Positions 1 to 8,645 of a stretch of 64,000 nucleotides of DNA are shown here, in pieces. Source of the stretch: Evansella tamaricis (GTDB lineage Bacteria > Bacillota > Bacilli > Bacillales > Salisediminibacteriaceae). The translations under genes and the position numbers were made by a program. Position 1 is the first letter of the stretch, and every line of letters begins with the position of its first letter. The stretch spans positions 28,702-92,701 of the forward strand of contig NZ_JAHQCS010000079.1 in the NCBI RefSeq assembly GCF_019042215.1. The letters run 5' to 3'. The notes beneath the pieces are model-generated. The model did no database searches and was not told the DNA's origin. It was given only the letters and a program-made list of their open reading frames with translations.

Positions 1-394
1 GTAGTGGTGCCATTGTTCCTCCAACAGCCGCGGAAGATGCAACAGCAGAACCACTAATAGAACCAAAAAGCATATTAGCAACAACATTTGTATGTGCGAG
101 CGATCCTGGCAATCTCCCAGTAAGAACTTTAGCGCAATTTACAAGCCGAATCGCAATCCCACCATTGTTCATAATAACTCCCGCCAATATAAAGAATGGT
201 ATAGCCAACAATGAGAATGTATTAATCCCTGTAAAAATTCTTTGAGTTGATGTTAGCAAGGATTTGTCTAAGTCTAAGATTGATGCCATTGCAACAACAG
301 ACCCAACACCGATGGCTACACTAATCGGCGTGCCGATTACCAATAAAAAACCAACGATAAGAAACAAAATTAATGCAACTTGAACCGCATCCAT
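1..394 (-). CDS. dctM: TRAP transporter large permease (DctM-like), partial
   Basis: This is the N-terminal ~131 residues of the large membrane subunit of a TRAP transporter; the gene runs off the left edge. It starts MDAVQVALILFLIVGF with GGAG eight to nine bases upstream. The visible part shows the family's early hydrophobic segments, an IPFFILAGVIMNNGG stretch and the SISGSAVASSAAVGG region typical of DctM, which forms the sodium-driven conducting subunit. It follows dctQ on the same strand with a 39 bp gap, so it is the last visible gene of the 2-hydroxyacid dehydrogenase-dctP-dctQ-dctM operon. Family assignment is firm; substrate is not visible. Confidence 0.9.
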   Translation of the reverse strand, partial: MDAVQVALILFLIVGFLLVIGTPISVAIGVGSVVAMASILDLDKSLLTSTQRIFTGINTFSLLAIPFFILAGVIMNNGGIAIRLVNCAKVLTGRLPGSLAHTNVVANMLFGSISGSAVASSAAVGGTMAPL

Positions 395-433
395 TTTTTA
401 CAACTCCTTCTTTCGCATAAAACCAAGCTGTGA

Positions 434-916
434 TTACGCTTCTACAGACTTCATTTTCTTAATAATTTCGACTATGTTATAGAGGCAGTAAAATAAGATT
501 AACACTCCACTAATAGGTAAAGCAGAATATAAATAGCCAATTGGTACTTGAAGAGCGGCTGATTGTTGGGTCATGGTTAAATTAGTAGCAATGATTCCTC
601 CCCATACGAGAACAAATCCGGCAAATCCAAAAATGACAACTTCGATAAAGATCTCAACCATAGTTTTAATTTTCAAGGGTAGCTTATCCTTTAAAAATTC
701 TATTGCCATATGTCCCCGTTCTCCAAATACATAAGCAGATCCAAATAACACAAGCCATACAAATACAATTTTAGCAAGTTCCTCTGAGATAACACTTGGG
801 TTATTTAGCACAAATCTAGTAAATACTTGCCACGTTACTAGGATTACAAGAAATCCTAGTAACGCTACACAAAATATTCCTAATACTTTATCCAAAGATT
901 GTTTTATGAAATTCAT
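434..916 (-). CDS. dctQ: TRAP transporter small permease (DctQ-like)
   Basis: The 160-residue protein has four hydrophobic helices (about 12-32, 48-66, 88-108 and 128-150), the DctQ architecture. DctQ is the small membrane subunit that pairs with DctM in tripartite periplasmic-type uptake of organic acids. Recognisable features are the FTRFVLNNPSVISEELAK segment and the GERGHMAIEFL motif of the family. It lies between dctP (27 bp upstream gap) and dctM on the same strand, so it is co-transcribed. The substrate cannot be read from this subunit; the operon's dehydrogenase suggests a hydroxy- or keto-acid. Confidence 0.9.
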   Translation of the reverse strand: MNFIKQSLDKVLGIFCVALLGFLVILVTWQVFTRFVLNNPSVISEELAKIVFVWLVLFGSAYVFGERGHMAIEFLKDKLPLKIKTMVEIFIEVVIFGFAGFVLVWGGIIATNLTMTQQSAALQVPIGYLYSALPISGVLILFYCLYNIVEIIKKMKSVEA

Positions 917-943
917 ACTAACTCACTCCAAAATTGTTTACTC

Positions 944-2041
944 TTAGTTAGCTGCTGCTTCTCGAACTTTCCTATATAATTCTTCAGCAGTTTCGCCTAC
1001 TACTTTTTCTTTAATAAGAGGTGCCACTGCTTCTTGGAAAATACTAATATCGACATCATTGAACACTCCACCAGCTTCTTCAGCACGAATCTTCGCTGCT
1101 TCTACACCTTCATCCCAAAGTTTTACTTCTAAATCAATAGCTGCTACTAATTCTTCTTTAAAAATCTGTTGATGTTCTTCTGACATCCCGTTAAATAATT
1201 CTGCAGAGATGATCAAGTAATCAGGAATCATTAGATGTTGAGTATAAGAATAATAGCCTGCCACTTCTACATGGTTAAGATCTGCATAGATTAACTCATT
1301 GTTCTCTCCACCCTCAAGGACACCTGATTGGATTGCTGTATATACTTCACCTTGCCCCATCGGTGTACCAACACCACCCATGAGTTGCATCATTTGAATA
1401 TTTGTATCGCTTTCCATAATACGAATCTTTAAACCTGCTAAATCTTCAGGAGTGTTTATTGGTTGCTTGTTATTATATACGTTACGGATTCCACCGTGGA
1501 AAGCACCCATCACTAACATACCTTGACCTTCCGTAGACTTAAATAAGTCACCTGTAATGTCTTCATCATTCAAAACCTTCATTTGGTGGTCTTTGCTGTC
1601 ATAAACATATGGCAGGTTGAACACTGTGAAATCAGGGTTGAAGTTTTCCATTAAGCTACCGGCTACAATGGACATTGCAATCGTATCAGATTGTACTAGT
1701 TCGATCGTTTCACGTTGTGCACCTAACAATTCATTTGGGTACATTTCAATTTTGTATGCACCATTTGTTCTCTCTGCAAACTTTTCACCAAGTGCTTCCA
1801 TGGCTTTATACTGCGGATGGCTTTCAGGTTGGTTAAATGCAACTTTTAACACCTTCTCTTCCACATCTGTGTTAGCGTTGTCATTTGTTGAATCATCGTT
1901 TGTTTCACTACCATTTGCTTCGCTACCAGCTGCGGAATCAGAATCAGAATCAGAATCAGAATCATTTGAACAAGCTATTAAAGCCACGGATAATAATAAA
2001 GCGGTTACAATTAATAAAATTAACTTCATGTTTACTTTCAT
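944..2041 (-). CDS. dctP: TRAP transporter substrate-binding lipoprotein (DctP family)
   Basis: The 365-residue protein has a lipoprotein signal peptide (MKVNMKLILLIVTALLLS, lipobox LIAC with Cys at about 24). A serine/aspartate-rich low-complexity linker with five SD repeats follows, then the DctP fold. The conserved IRIMES segment, containing the arginine that usually binds the substrate carboxylate, is at about residue 205. It would be tethered outside the membrane, capturing an organic acid for DctQM. AGGAGG lies seven bases before the ATG. The SD tract is a simple repeat and could vary in length between strains. The gene follows the 2-hydroxyacid dehydrogenase with a 53 bp gap. Confidence 0.92.
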   Translation of the reverse strand: MKVNMKLILLIVTALLLSVALIACSNDSDSDSDSDSAAGSEANGSETNDDSTNDNANTDVEEKVLKVAFNQPESHPQYKAMEALGEKFAERTNGAYKIEMYPNELLGAQRETIELVQSDTIAMSIVAGSLMENFNPDFTVFNLPYVYDSKDHQMKVLNDEDITGDLFKSTEGQGMLVMGAFHGGIRNVYNNKQPINTPEDLAGLKIRIMESDTNIQMMQLMGGVGTPMGQGEVYTAIQSGVLEGGENNELIYADLNHVEVAGYYSYTQHLMIPDYLIISAELFNGMSEEHQQIFKEELVAAIDLEVKLWDEGVEAAKIRAEEAGGVFNDVDISIFQEAVAPLIKEKVVGETAEELYRKVREAAAN

Positions 2042-2094
2042 GAGTAAACCTCCTAATGTTGTTTTTTATTTATGAAGATTAGATTCTATAATAA

Positions 2095-3063
2095 TTAATA
2101 AAGTTTATTGATTGGATAGTGCACTTGTTCATTATTTAAGAATCTAAGGACTTCTTCAGACACTTTCCTTTTTAACTCTTTGGCAGACTCTTCAGAATAC
2201 CAAGCCATATGAGGTGTGCAGACAAAATTCTTATGTTTAAAGAGAGGATGTTCCTTTGTCAATGGTTCATTCTCCGCTACATCTACTGCCGCACCAGCAA
2301 TCCAACCTTCTGTTAATGCATGATCCAATGCTAGCTCATTTACTATCCCACCTCTCGATACATTAATTAGATAAGCTGTATCCTTCATTAATCGAAGTTC
2401 CTTTTCACCAATCAAATCATGAGCTGTTTCTAAAGGACAATGGATAGACACAACGTCTGATCTCTTTAAAAGGTCTTCTAAACTTACCATTTTTAAAAAA
2501 TCCGGTACTTTTCTTGTAGTTCGATCTGTTACTTTAGGATCGTAGGCCAGAACTTCACACCCTAGAGCATGTACCTTTTCACAAAAAGCCGAACCGATTC
2601 TCCCGACCCCTATCACTCCTACGGTTTGTTCACTATGTCGGAAAACAGGCATACTTTTAGTAAAATCCCAAATCCCATTTCTCACATTGTCATTCATTTG
2701 GCCAATCTTTCTCGTGAGATTCAACATATGCGCTAGAGCATGATCTGAAACCTCCTGTGTTCCATAATCAGGAACATTACTTATTTGGACTCCGTATTTA
2801 GTTGCAGCTTCAATATCAATGGTATTTACACCAACTCCGTAACGAACTACTTGCTTTAAGTCAGGTAAATGAGAGAACACCTTGTCTGTTAATTCTGCAT
2901 ATTGAATTATCAATGAGGTTGCACCCTTACAGTTTTCAATAATATCTTTTTCATTTATGAATTGAGTCAATTCCAAATCTACGAAAGGTTTTTTTAGAAT
3001 ACTAGACTCAATATCAATGTTCTCATGATCACAGTCAGTAATAATAACTTTTGGTATTGACAT
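2095..3063 (-). CDS. D-2-hydroxyacid dehydrogenase, C-terminal-binding-protein type
   Basis: The 322-residue NAD-dependent dehydrogenase is of normal length for the family. The Rossmann motif GVIGVGRIGSAF (about 149-160) is followed by the NAD-binding aspartate in AYDPK. The catalytic set is visible: Arg in NVSRGGIV (about 237), Glu in ENEPLT (about 265) and His in CTPHMAWYS (about 285). The family reversibly reduces 2-keto acids to D-2-hydroxy acids. It is the first gene of the operon with a TRAP transporter, so it probably acts on the imported acid. A GGAGG lies upstream of the ATG. The exact substrate is unknown. Confidence 0.9.
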   Translation of the reverse strand: MSIPKVIITDCDHENIDIESSILKKPFVDLELTQFINEKDIIENCKGATSLIIQYAELTDKVFSHLPDLKQVVRYGVGVNTIDIEAATKYGVQISNVPDYGTQEVSDHALAHMLNLTRKIGQMNDNVRNGIWDFTKSMPVFRHSEQTVGVIGVGRIGSAFCEKVHALGCEVLAYDPKVTDRTTRKVPDFLKMVSLEDLLKRSDVVSIHCPLETAHDLIGEKELRLMKDTAYLINVSRGGIVNELALDHALTEGWIAGAAVDVAENEPLTKEHPLFKHKNFVCTPHMAWYSEESAKELKRKVSEEVLRFLNNEQVHYPINKLY

Positions 3064-3099
3064 GGGCCTTCCTCCACTTTAATACATATTGGTTTTAAC

Positions 3100-3161
3100 G
3101 TCCCATAATGTGGAACGGTGTTCTATAAAATTAATTATAGCGCTTTCATTCTTAAAGTCAA
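3100..3161 (-). promoter_or_regulatory. Promoter of the hydroxyacid dehydrogenase-TRAP operon with cre-like site and palindromic operators
   Basis: Read on the minus strand, TTGACT (3156-3161) and TATAAT (3134-3139) are 16 bp apart, a good SigA promoter. TGAAAGCGCTATAA overlaps the -10 and matches the catabolite-responsive element consensus at about 13 of 14 positions, suggesting CcpA repression. Downstream lies the imperfect palindrome GTTCCACATTATGGGAC (3100-3116) and an overlapping GAAC-N3-GTTC, which resemble IclR-type operators. Regulator binding is inferred. Confidence 0.65.
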
Positions 3162-3586
3162 TGCAAATTTTTTTCAGTCACAAAATAGACCTATTTAAAC
3201 TTAAAGTTTATAAGATGAATCAATTCATAATTTAATTGATTCAAAAAGACAACATATTCAGAAAATAGTGTACATCGTTTAATATATTTTTCCCTTAATG
3301 TTGATTTCTGTACTTAAGGATACTCGCTTTTCGCGGCAACGATTCAGCTTCCTGATATGAACGAAACTGTCAAGGTCCCTAATCTAGTATAGTGTTTATT
3401 TTTGGATAACTTTAAGTAGGTAATCGACAAATAATCCCCACCTGTGTTTAAGTGGGGATTGCAAAACTATTTAGTAAAAATGTCTCTAAATTGGATAGCA
3501 TTTATGTTCCTCCTACGGGACTCCTTCTCCCATTGCCCTCGTAGGAACCAGTTTGCTATAATACAACCTGATTCGTCTCTCCCTTT
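3162..3586. other. Intergenic stretch with no gene seen
   Basis: I see no convincing reading frame here. It holds the upstream edge of the operon promoter, AT-rich DNA, and near 3546 a GGAACCAGTTTGCT motif that also borders other repeats in the window. A related GGAACCA motif with ACAATACAACC follows the array at about 4390, so the array has similar flanks on both sides. Confidence 0.5.
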
Positions 3587-4385
3587 GTCGCCTTCTGAAC
3601 GAGAATTTGACATTAGATCCTCTTTAGCCTCTCCTAATGTCGCTTCCTCCTTTAGGATGCGACATTAGCTTGGTGCACGGCTGCTCTTTTGTCGCTTCCT
3701 CCTTGGAGGATGTGACATTAGATCGGGGCTCGGCATCTCTTTTGTCCCTTCCTCCTTGGAGGATGCGACATTAGATTGCCACACAGCATCTCTTTTGTCG
3801 CTTCCTCCTTGGAGGATGCGACATTAGTTCGGTTCACGGCATCTCTTTTGTCGCTTCCTCCTTGAGGATGCGACATTAGTTCGTTCCACAGCATCTCTTT
3901 TGTCGCTTCCCCCTTGGAGGATGCGACACTAGTTCGGTTCACGGCATCTCTTTTGTCGCTTCCTCCTTGGAGGATGCGACATTAGTTCGGTACACAGCAT
4001 CTCTTTTGTCGCTTCCTCCTAAAGGATGCGACATTAGTTCGGTTCACGGCATCTCTTTTGTCGCTTCCTCCTTGAGGATGCGACATTAGTTTGGTACACA
4101 GCCTGTCTTTTGTCGCTTCCTCCTTTAGGATGCGACATTAGTTTGGTGCACGGCCTCTCTTTTGTCGCTTCCTCCTTGGAGGATGCGACATTAGGGCGGG
4201 ACACGGCTCCTCTTTTGTCGCTTCCTCCTTCAGGATGCGACATTAGGGCGGGACACAGCATCTCTTTTGTCGCTTCCTCCCTGAGGATGCTACATTAGAT
4301 TGCCACACCGCTTCTCTTTTGTCGCTTCCTCCTTGGAGGATGCGACAATAATTCGGTTCACAGCAACTCTTTTGTCGCATCATTC
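3587..4385. repeat. Tandem array of palindromic 52-53 bp units, copy 1
   Basis: About fifteen units start with GTCGC at roughly 3587 (degenerate), 3639, 3692, 3744, 3797, 3850, 3902, 3955, 4007, 4060, 4112, 4165, 4217, 4269, 4321 and 4374 (end fragment). Each unit has a left arm TGTCGCTTCCTCC, a variable 1-4 base centre and a right arm GGAGGATGCGACA, forming a near-perfect hairpin with one conserved mismatch. A 25 bp related, not unique, linker ending in CTCTTTT follows. The short frames across the array are by-products. The period is close to five turns of B-DNA. Confidence 0.93.
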
Positions 4386-4438
4386 GGATCGGAACCAAGT
4401 GGTGACAATACAACCACCTGATTCTCCAAGATACTTAC

Positions 4439-4555
4439 CTACCGCGTTTTTCCACGGGCATTAGATTTCGCTTTACCTCTTTGTTGTTCATTTGGTAATT
4501 TCCTATCTGGATTTGTAGGCTCGTAATTAGGTTTTCTACCTTGATGTTCAGACAT
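4439..4555 (-). CDS. Small basic hydrophilic protein, spore-protein-like
   Basis: This 38-residue frame starts MSEHQGRKPNYEPTNPDRK and ends with a lysine/arginine-rich tail (GKAKSNARGKTR). GGAGGAG sits six bases before the ATG, which is strong support for translation. The protein is almost free of hydrophobic residues and rich in N, P, Q, K and R. That composition resembles the minor small acid-soluble spore proteins and similar tiny Bacillus proteins, but I cannot assign it to a named family. It lies just beyond the palindrome array and stands alone on the minus strand. Confidence 0.6.
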   Translation of the reverse strand: MSEHQGRKPNYEPTNPDRKLPNEQQRGKAKSNARGKTR

Positions 4556-5106
4556 GTTAACTCCTCCATCCAATTTGGGATTAATCTTTTTCGGTCAAAC
4601 GAATTGATCCATTTATCTCACTGAAAAACTTTTGCATTCTTTAAAGTAACCAAAAGGTGTTAATTTATGCACATAATCCCACACAAGAGAGGGATATCAA
4701 CAACGTCCAAAGCCTCTAATTCCAATAATTTTTACTTCTATACTAGATAAGCAAGAAAGGGTTTTATTTGGATATTTGGCCAATTCCCCTTCCCAATTTA
4801 AAAAGCAGGTAAATAAACGCACAAAAAACAAACCTTACACTGCTTAGTATTTCTGGTAATCACTACTATCCCCAACACTCCTAGGACTTTCCTTCTGAAT
4901 TCCTCTAATTTGCCCCATTCATGTATCAACTACTGTATTCTTTTCTATAGTACTATCATCCTATTACTGTTTTAACTTAAAAAGTTGTTTCGCACTAACT
5001 CACAAACCAAAGGTCTGTGGTAGACCATCACTAATCCGAAAGACTATTTATTGTGAGCACATTTCTCTATCTAAATTCATCATCACTTAACGGAGGTTGA
5101 AAATGT
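4556..5106. other. Intergenic stretch, nothing clear
   Basis: No gene is supported. The DNA is AT-rich without a clear repeat. The last bases hold the ribosome site (GGAGGT at about 5092) of the following gene. Confidence 0.5.
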
Positions 5107-5460
5107 ATGAATGTCCTTTCTGAAATCTGGCCCCTGCTAATTCCTTTCTTTATATTTGGCGGATTGATTCTTTTCTTCTTCACTTGTGTAGCCGTCATAA
5201 TCATTATTTTTATAAGCTATCACAAACCTGGCAAAAAAATTATTAGCGCCACCAAAAACCTGCAGCACGACCTAACAAACGAAAGTGTATCAGAATTTAT
5301 TTCACTAATAACAAATGCCAAGCGTATTCCAAATCACCCCGTGTACTGGAATACATGTCGAGCAGCATACAGTCTCATCTCCTCAAGCGAAAATATTGAT
5401 CGTCACTTGAAGGAAAATTTGAAGAAGGCCCTCCTAAGCAAGGGAGTGACCGGATTATAG
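5107..5460 (+). CDS. Small single-pass membrane protein, unknown
   Basis: The 117-residue protein has one long hydrophobic segment at about residues 9-38 (LLIPFFIFGGLILFFFTCVA), a basic stop-transfer patch (HKPGKK), then a soluble ~75-residue tail. The ATG at 5107 is preferred because GGAGG lies ten bases upstream; an ATG four bases earlier is out of frame. I do not recognise the family. It converges with the GNAT gene, and a 12 bp inverted repeat separates them. Confidence 0.6.
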   Translation: MNVLSEIWPLLIPFFIFGGLILFFFTCVAVIIIIFISYHKPGKKIISATKNLQHDLTNESVSEFISLITNAKRIPNHPVYWNTCRAAYSLISSSENIDRHLKENLKKALLSKGVTGL

Positions 5461-5496
5461 ACAATCGGAACCAGTTTGCTCAAAAAAAAGAACTTA

Positions 5497-5539
5497 AGAT
5501 GTATTGTCCACTTACAATCGTTTTGTAGACAATACATCT
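5497..5539. terminator. Inverted repeat between convergent genes
   Basis: The arms AGATGTATTGTC (5497-5508) and GACAATACATCT (5528-5539) are perfect complements around a 19-base loop. The position between two convergent genes fits a bidirectional transcription stop, although no strong T run follows. Confidence 0.5.
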
Positions 5540-5577
5540 GAGAACTTCTCCAATTCGAACCCCGTTGTGGAATTCAA

Positions 5578-6075
5578 TCAGTCCATCGCCGATCTTAATT
5601 TGACCATGTTATACCAACGAACTCCACCATGTTGTGATTCTGAGATGCCATAGTTAACAAATCCAAATTTCTCATAAAAGGAGATTAACTCCTGTTTACA
5701 CGTTAATGTGATTCCTTCTCTTTCATTGTCTATGACAAGCTCTTCTATTTTTCCAATCAAGATTCTGGAAATCCCTTGATTTCTAGCCCGCTTGGACACT
5801 GCTAATCCTAAAATACTCTGATATCCTCCTCTAATCTGGTTCTCTTTGATGTTCTCATACAAATCATCCGTTATGTAAGGTTGGTCGATGACAGGTCCAT
5901 TGATATAACCAAGGAGCTCCCCTTCCTTTTCTGCCATAATAAAAGTATCAGGTATCAACCGAATCCTTTCCTCAAACGCATCTTTCGTGGCAGCTTCTTC
6001 TCTTGAAAACCCTTCATTCTCTATCATTAACAAGCGATCTAAATCGGTAGATTGAACATTCCTTAAAGCAATCAT
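5578..6075 (-). CDS. GNAT family N-acetyltransferase
   Basis: The 165-residue protein is a GNAT-fold acetyltransferase that would transfer acetyl from acetyl-CoA to an amine. The acetyl-CoA pyrophosphate loop is visible as SKRARNQGISRILIGKIEE at about residues 110-128 (Q/R-x-x-G-x-G/A pattern), and FYEKFGFVNYG near the C terminus is the usual GNAT ending. The start MIALRNVQST at 6075 is chosen because GGAGG lies seven bases upstream; the upstream in-frame extension has no ribosome site. The amine substrate is unknown. Confidence 0.82.
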   Translation of the reverse strand: MIALRNVQSTDLDRLLMIENEGFSREEAATKDAFEERIRLIPDTFIMAEKEGELLGYINGPVIDQPYITDDLYENIKENQIRGGYQSILGLAVSKRARNQGISRILIGKIEELVIDNEREGITLTCKQELISFYEKFGFVNYGISESQHGGVRWYNMVKLRSAMD

Positions 6076-6549
6076 CTTTACAACCTCCATTGATATTACT
6101 ACGTTCACAAAATCTGAGTCTATTGTATACAACCAACCATCTTATGACCAAAATCAGCCCTCCTTCAAAACTCTTTTTCTTCTTTTATACGCCTCCGGTA
6201 TGAACAATTTTATCGTACGTCACTCTCCATTAAAATCTTTCGAAACAAGAGGCTTAAACTTCATCCGTCCATTATTTAAATAATCCTTTTAAAAATTCTG
6301 ATAGGACATTCTCCCTGTGTAAAAGGATGATAACTCATACACTTTTTTTTGGAAACTAGTGATTGAATCCGTTTGAGTTTACGCTCATATTTAAAAGTGA
6401 AAGGTACACAGTTACCCGCCACGAACTCCTTACACGAACAGTGAAAATCGCGGAATATGTATTAAAAAAAATTTTTTTTTACAAATATGCCCTTAATTTT
6501 AGCGTATAATGAGGTAACTATTACGGAACGGTTAAAGGAGAGGATTGAG
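6076..6549. other. Intergenic stretch upstream of the quinone oxidoreductase gene
   Basis: No gene is seen. The region ends with an A- and T-rich run (about 6463-6481), a TATAAT at about 6505 that may be a -10 element, and AAAGGAG eight bases before the start of the next gene. No well-spaced -35 box is evident. Confidence 0.4.
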
Positions 6550-7542
6550 ATGAAAGCGATCGTGTGTGAAAAATACGGGCCACCTGATGTCTTGAAACTT
6601 GAAGAAGTGAACAAACCTATTCCAAAGGACAGTGAAGTGTTAATTAGGGTTTTTGCTACATCTGTAAAATACGGAGATTTGATTGGGAGAAACTTCAAGG
6701 ACGTCACCCCAGGTAAATTCAATATGCCATTCCTCTTCTGGTTTTTTGCAAAATTATATTTTGGATTCCGTACACCAAACATAACAATACTCGGAAGTGA
6801 GTTTTCTGGACGAATTGAATCTGTTGGAAAAAACGTCACATCATTTAAGCCAGGAGATGACGTTTTTGGATTTGTCGGTCAAAGCATGGGTGCTTACGGG
6901 GAGTATCTTTGTATCTCAGAGAAAGGGATTTTATCAACGAAACCGGAGAATATGACTTATGAGGAAGCCGCTGTCGTCCCTTATGGGGCTATCACGGCCT
7001 TAAATTTGCTTCGAAAAGTAAAGGTGAGTAAAGGGCAGAAAGTATTAATCATTGGAGCATCTGGGGGAATTGGGTCAGCTGCGATACAGATTGCCAACTA
7101 TTTTGAGGCAGAAGTTACTGGCATTTGCAGTACCCCGGGAGTGGAATTTGTCAAGTCACTGGGGGCAGATAAGGTCATTGATTACACGAAAGAGGATTTT
7201 ACTAAGAACGGTAAAACGTATGACCTTATTTTTGACATATTGGGAAAAAGCTCGTTTTCCGTTTGCAAATCCTCTCTAACGGAAAATGGAAATTATCTTT
7301 TAGCCAGCTTTAAAACAAAACAACTTTCTCAAATGGTATGGACTTCATTTTTTAGCAAAAAGAAAGTCATCTGTGCATTGGCACAGGAAAAAACAGAAGA
7401 TTTGATCTTCGTCAAAGAGCTTATTGAGTTGGAGAAAATAAAGACAATCATCGATAAATCCTATCCGTTAGAGCAGACTGCCGCTGCCCATCAGTATGTT
7501 GAATCAGGCCAAAAAAAGGGAGAAATTGTTATAACTATTTAG
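6550..7542 (+). CDS. Zinc-free medium-chain dehydrogenase, quinone oxidoreductase type
   Basis: The 330-residue protein starts MKAIVCEKYGPPDVLKLEEV, the standard opening of NADPH quinone oxidoreductase-like medium-chain dehydrogenases. The nucleotide-binding motif GASGGIGSAAIQIA is at about 150-163, and [13 protein letters not shown] follows. The structural-zinc cysteine cluster is absent, as in this subfamily. It would reduce a quinone or an enone with NAD(P)H. The start at 6550 is supported by AAAGGAG. A clear paralogue lies at 48634-49599; both share the [11 protein letters not shown] block, so a duplication is likely. Its 3' end overlaps the convergent gene by 8 bp. Confidence 0.85.
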   Translation: MKAIVCEKYGPPDVLKLEEVNKPIPKDSEVLIRVFATSVKYGDLIGRNFKDVTPGKFNMPFLFWFFAKLYFGFRTPNITILGSEFSGRIESVGKNVTSFKPGDDVFGFVGQSMGAYGEYLCISEKGILSTKPENMTYEEAAVVPYGAITALNLLRKVKVSKGQKVLIIGASGGIGSAAIQIANYFEAEVTGICSTPGVEFVKSLGADKVIDYTKEDFTKNGKTYDLIFDILGKSSFSVCKSSLTENGNYLLASFKTKQLSQMVWTSFFSKKKVICALAQEKTEDLIFVKELIELEKIKTIIDKSYPLEQTAAAHQYVESGQKKGEIVITI

Positions 7543-8446
7543 AGACAGAAAGACAGGTCTTTTTTCCATCCCAGTCTGTACTCTGGGTCAGCACAGGACC
7601 TGTCCCCAAGTCCCTATTTATTGAACGGAAAACATATCCTCCAACTGCAATACTTATTATTTTAATGAAAAGGGAAAACAGGTGAAATAATGGGTTGCTA
7701 ATTACCATCTTTTCCTTTCTGTTTAGCCATAGTTCAAATAAGTACAGGAAGACGACACTCATTGATTTCAAATACAACTTTTTAAAAACAACAGTGAATG
7801 TAAATATAACAGACATGATGTTCGTGTATATAAAGAGTGTGGTCATATGACTTCGATAAGGATTAAGAAACCAATTTTGTTTAAAAAGATAGGTCTTAAA
7901 TAGCACCAATTGAAGATAATAGCCTAGGGTAGCCGTTGAAACAAAGATGGAAAGATACACCGTTATATATTGTATCCAACTATTATTTTTATCAATTAGT
8001 TGTTCACTCCATCTTTTTGCAACGAAATAAAAAATATTTAAACCAATTAATGTATAATATTCGGACCACCATCCATGCTTATAAACATTTAGCTTTAAAA
8101 AAAGTTTTTCAATGAAAAAGAAAAGGGTTGAGGAAAGTAATCCCCAAATAAAATTTAAACGGAAGATGGAAAGGAAAACACCTGATGTTGGTACAATAAG
8201 AAGTTGGGACATGTTTGCACCGAGTAAATTGTCTAAATAGGTTTTTTTTAAATATTTGGGCTTATAACGATATCCTTTTGCGAGAACAAGAACAAAAAAA
8301 TCAAAAATATAATTAATTCCTGCATACGTCAAAAATAATGGATAAACAAAACGTTTTGTTTTAATATCAGAATTTCGGTACGTCGCCCCTAATAAAGCAA
8401 TACTAAATAAACATATCAACATATAAGAAATTCTGTTCTTATTCAA
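7535..8446 (-). CDS. Polytopic membrane protein, possibly CBO0543-like
   Basis: The ~303-residue protein carries eight or so hydrophobic segments and no soluble domain. The YLDNLLGA and YKHGWWSEYYT blocks recall the CBO0543 family of Firmicutes membrane proteins; this assignment is tentative. The start is taken as the TTG at 8446 because GGAGG lies seven bases before it. The last ~24 codons (GTGPVLTQSTDWDGKKTC) read through a GGGACAGG-type dispersed repeat and overlap the convergent gene, so the native C terminus has probably been replaced. Confidence 0.65.
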   Translation of the reverse strand: MNKNRISYMLICLFSIALLGATYRNSDIKTKRFVYPLFLTYAGINYIFDFFVLVLAKGYRYKPKYLKKTYLDNLLGANMSQLLIVPTSGVFLSIFRLNFIWGLLSSTLFFFIEKLFLKLNVYKHGWWSEYYTLIGLNIFYFVAKRWSEQLIDKNNSWIQYITVYLSIFVSTATLGYYLQLVLFKTYLFKQNWFLNPYRSHMTTLFIYTNIMSVIFTFTVVFKKLYLKSMSVVFLYLFELWLNRKEKMVISNPLFHLFSLFIKIISIAVGGYVFRSINRDLGTGPVLTQSTDWDGKKTCLSVSK

Positions 8447-8645
8447 AATGTGACCTCCAAAAACCCCTTTTCTATATCGTAGTTTTATCAATTTTTTAAA
8501 AGATATCATAGGGTATGGAAATTTATTAATTCAGACATGTAAATTGACACCGTAAAGTTCAGTCAGATAAAAAAATATGAAGTACTTTCCTAAGATACTT
8601 ATTAAAGATACGACAGTTCCTACTGCACCTCGGTCCCCATTGGGG

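Noticed and set aside
1617..2075. Plus-strand frame of 152 codons
   Set aside because: It is antisense to dctP and rich in serine from the SD tract; the minus-strand gene is clear.
3587..4385. CRISPR array
   Set aside because: Repeats are palindromic and spaced regularly, but the 25 bp linkers are similar to each other, not unique, and no cas genes are present.
5497..5539. Mobile element end
   Set aside because: A single 12 bp inverted repeat between convergent genes is better explained as a termination structure.
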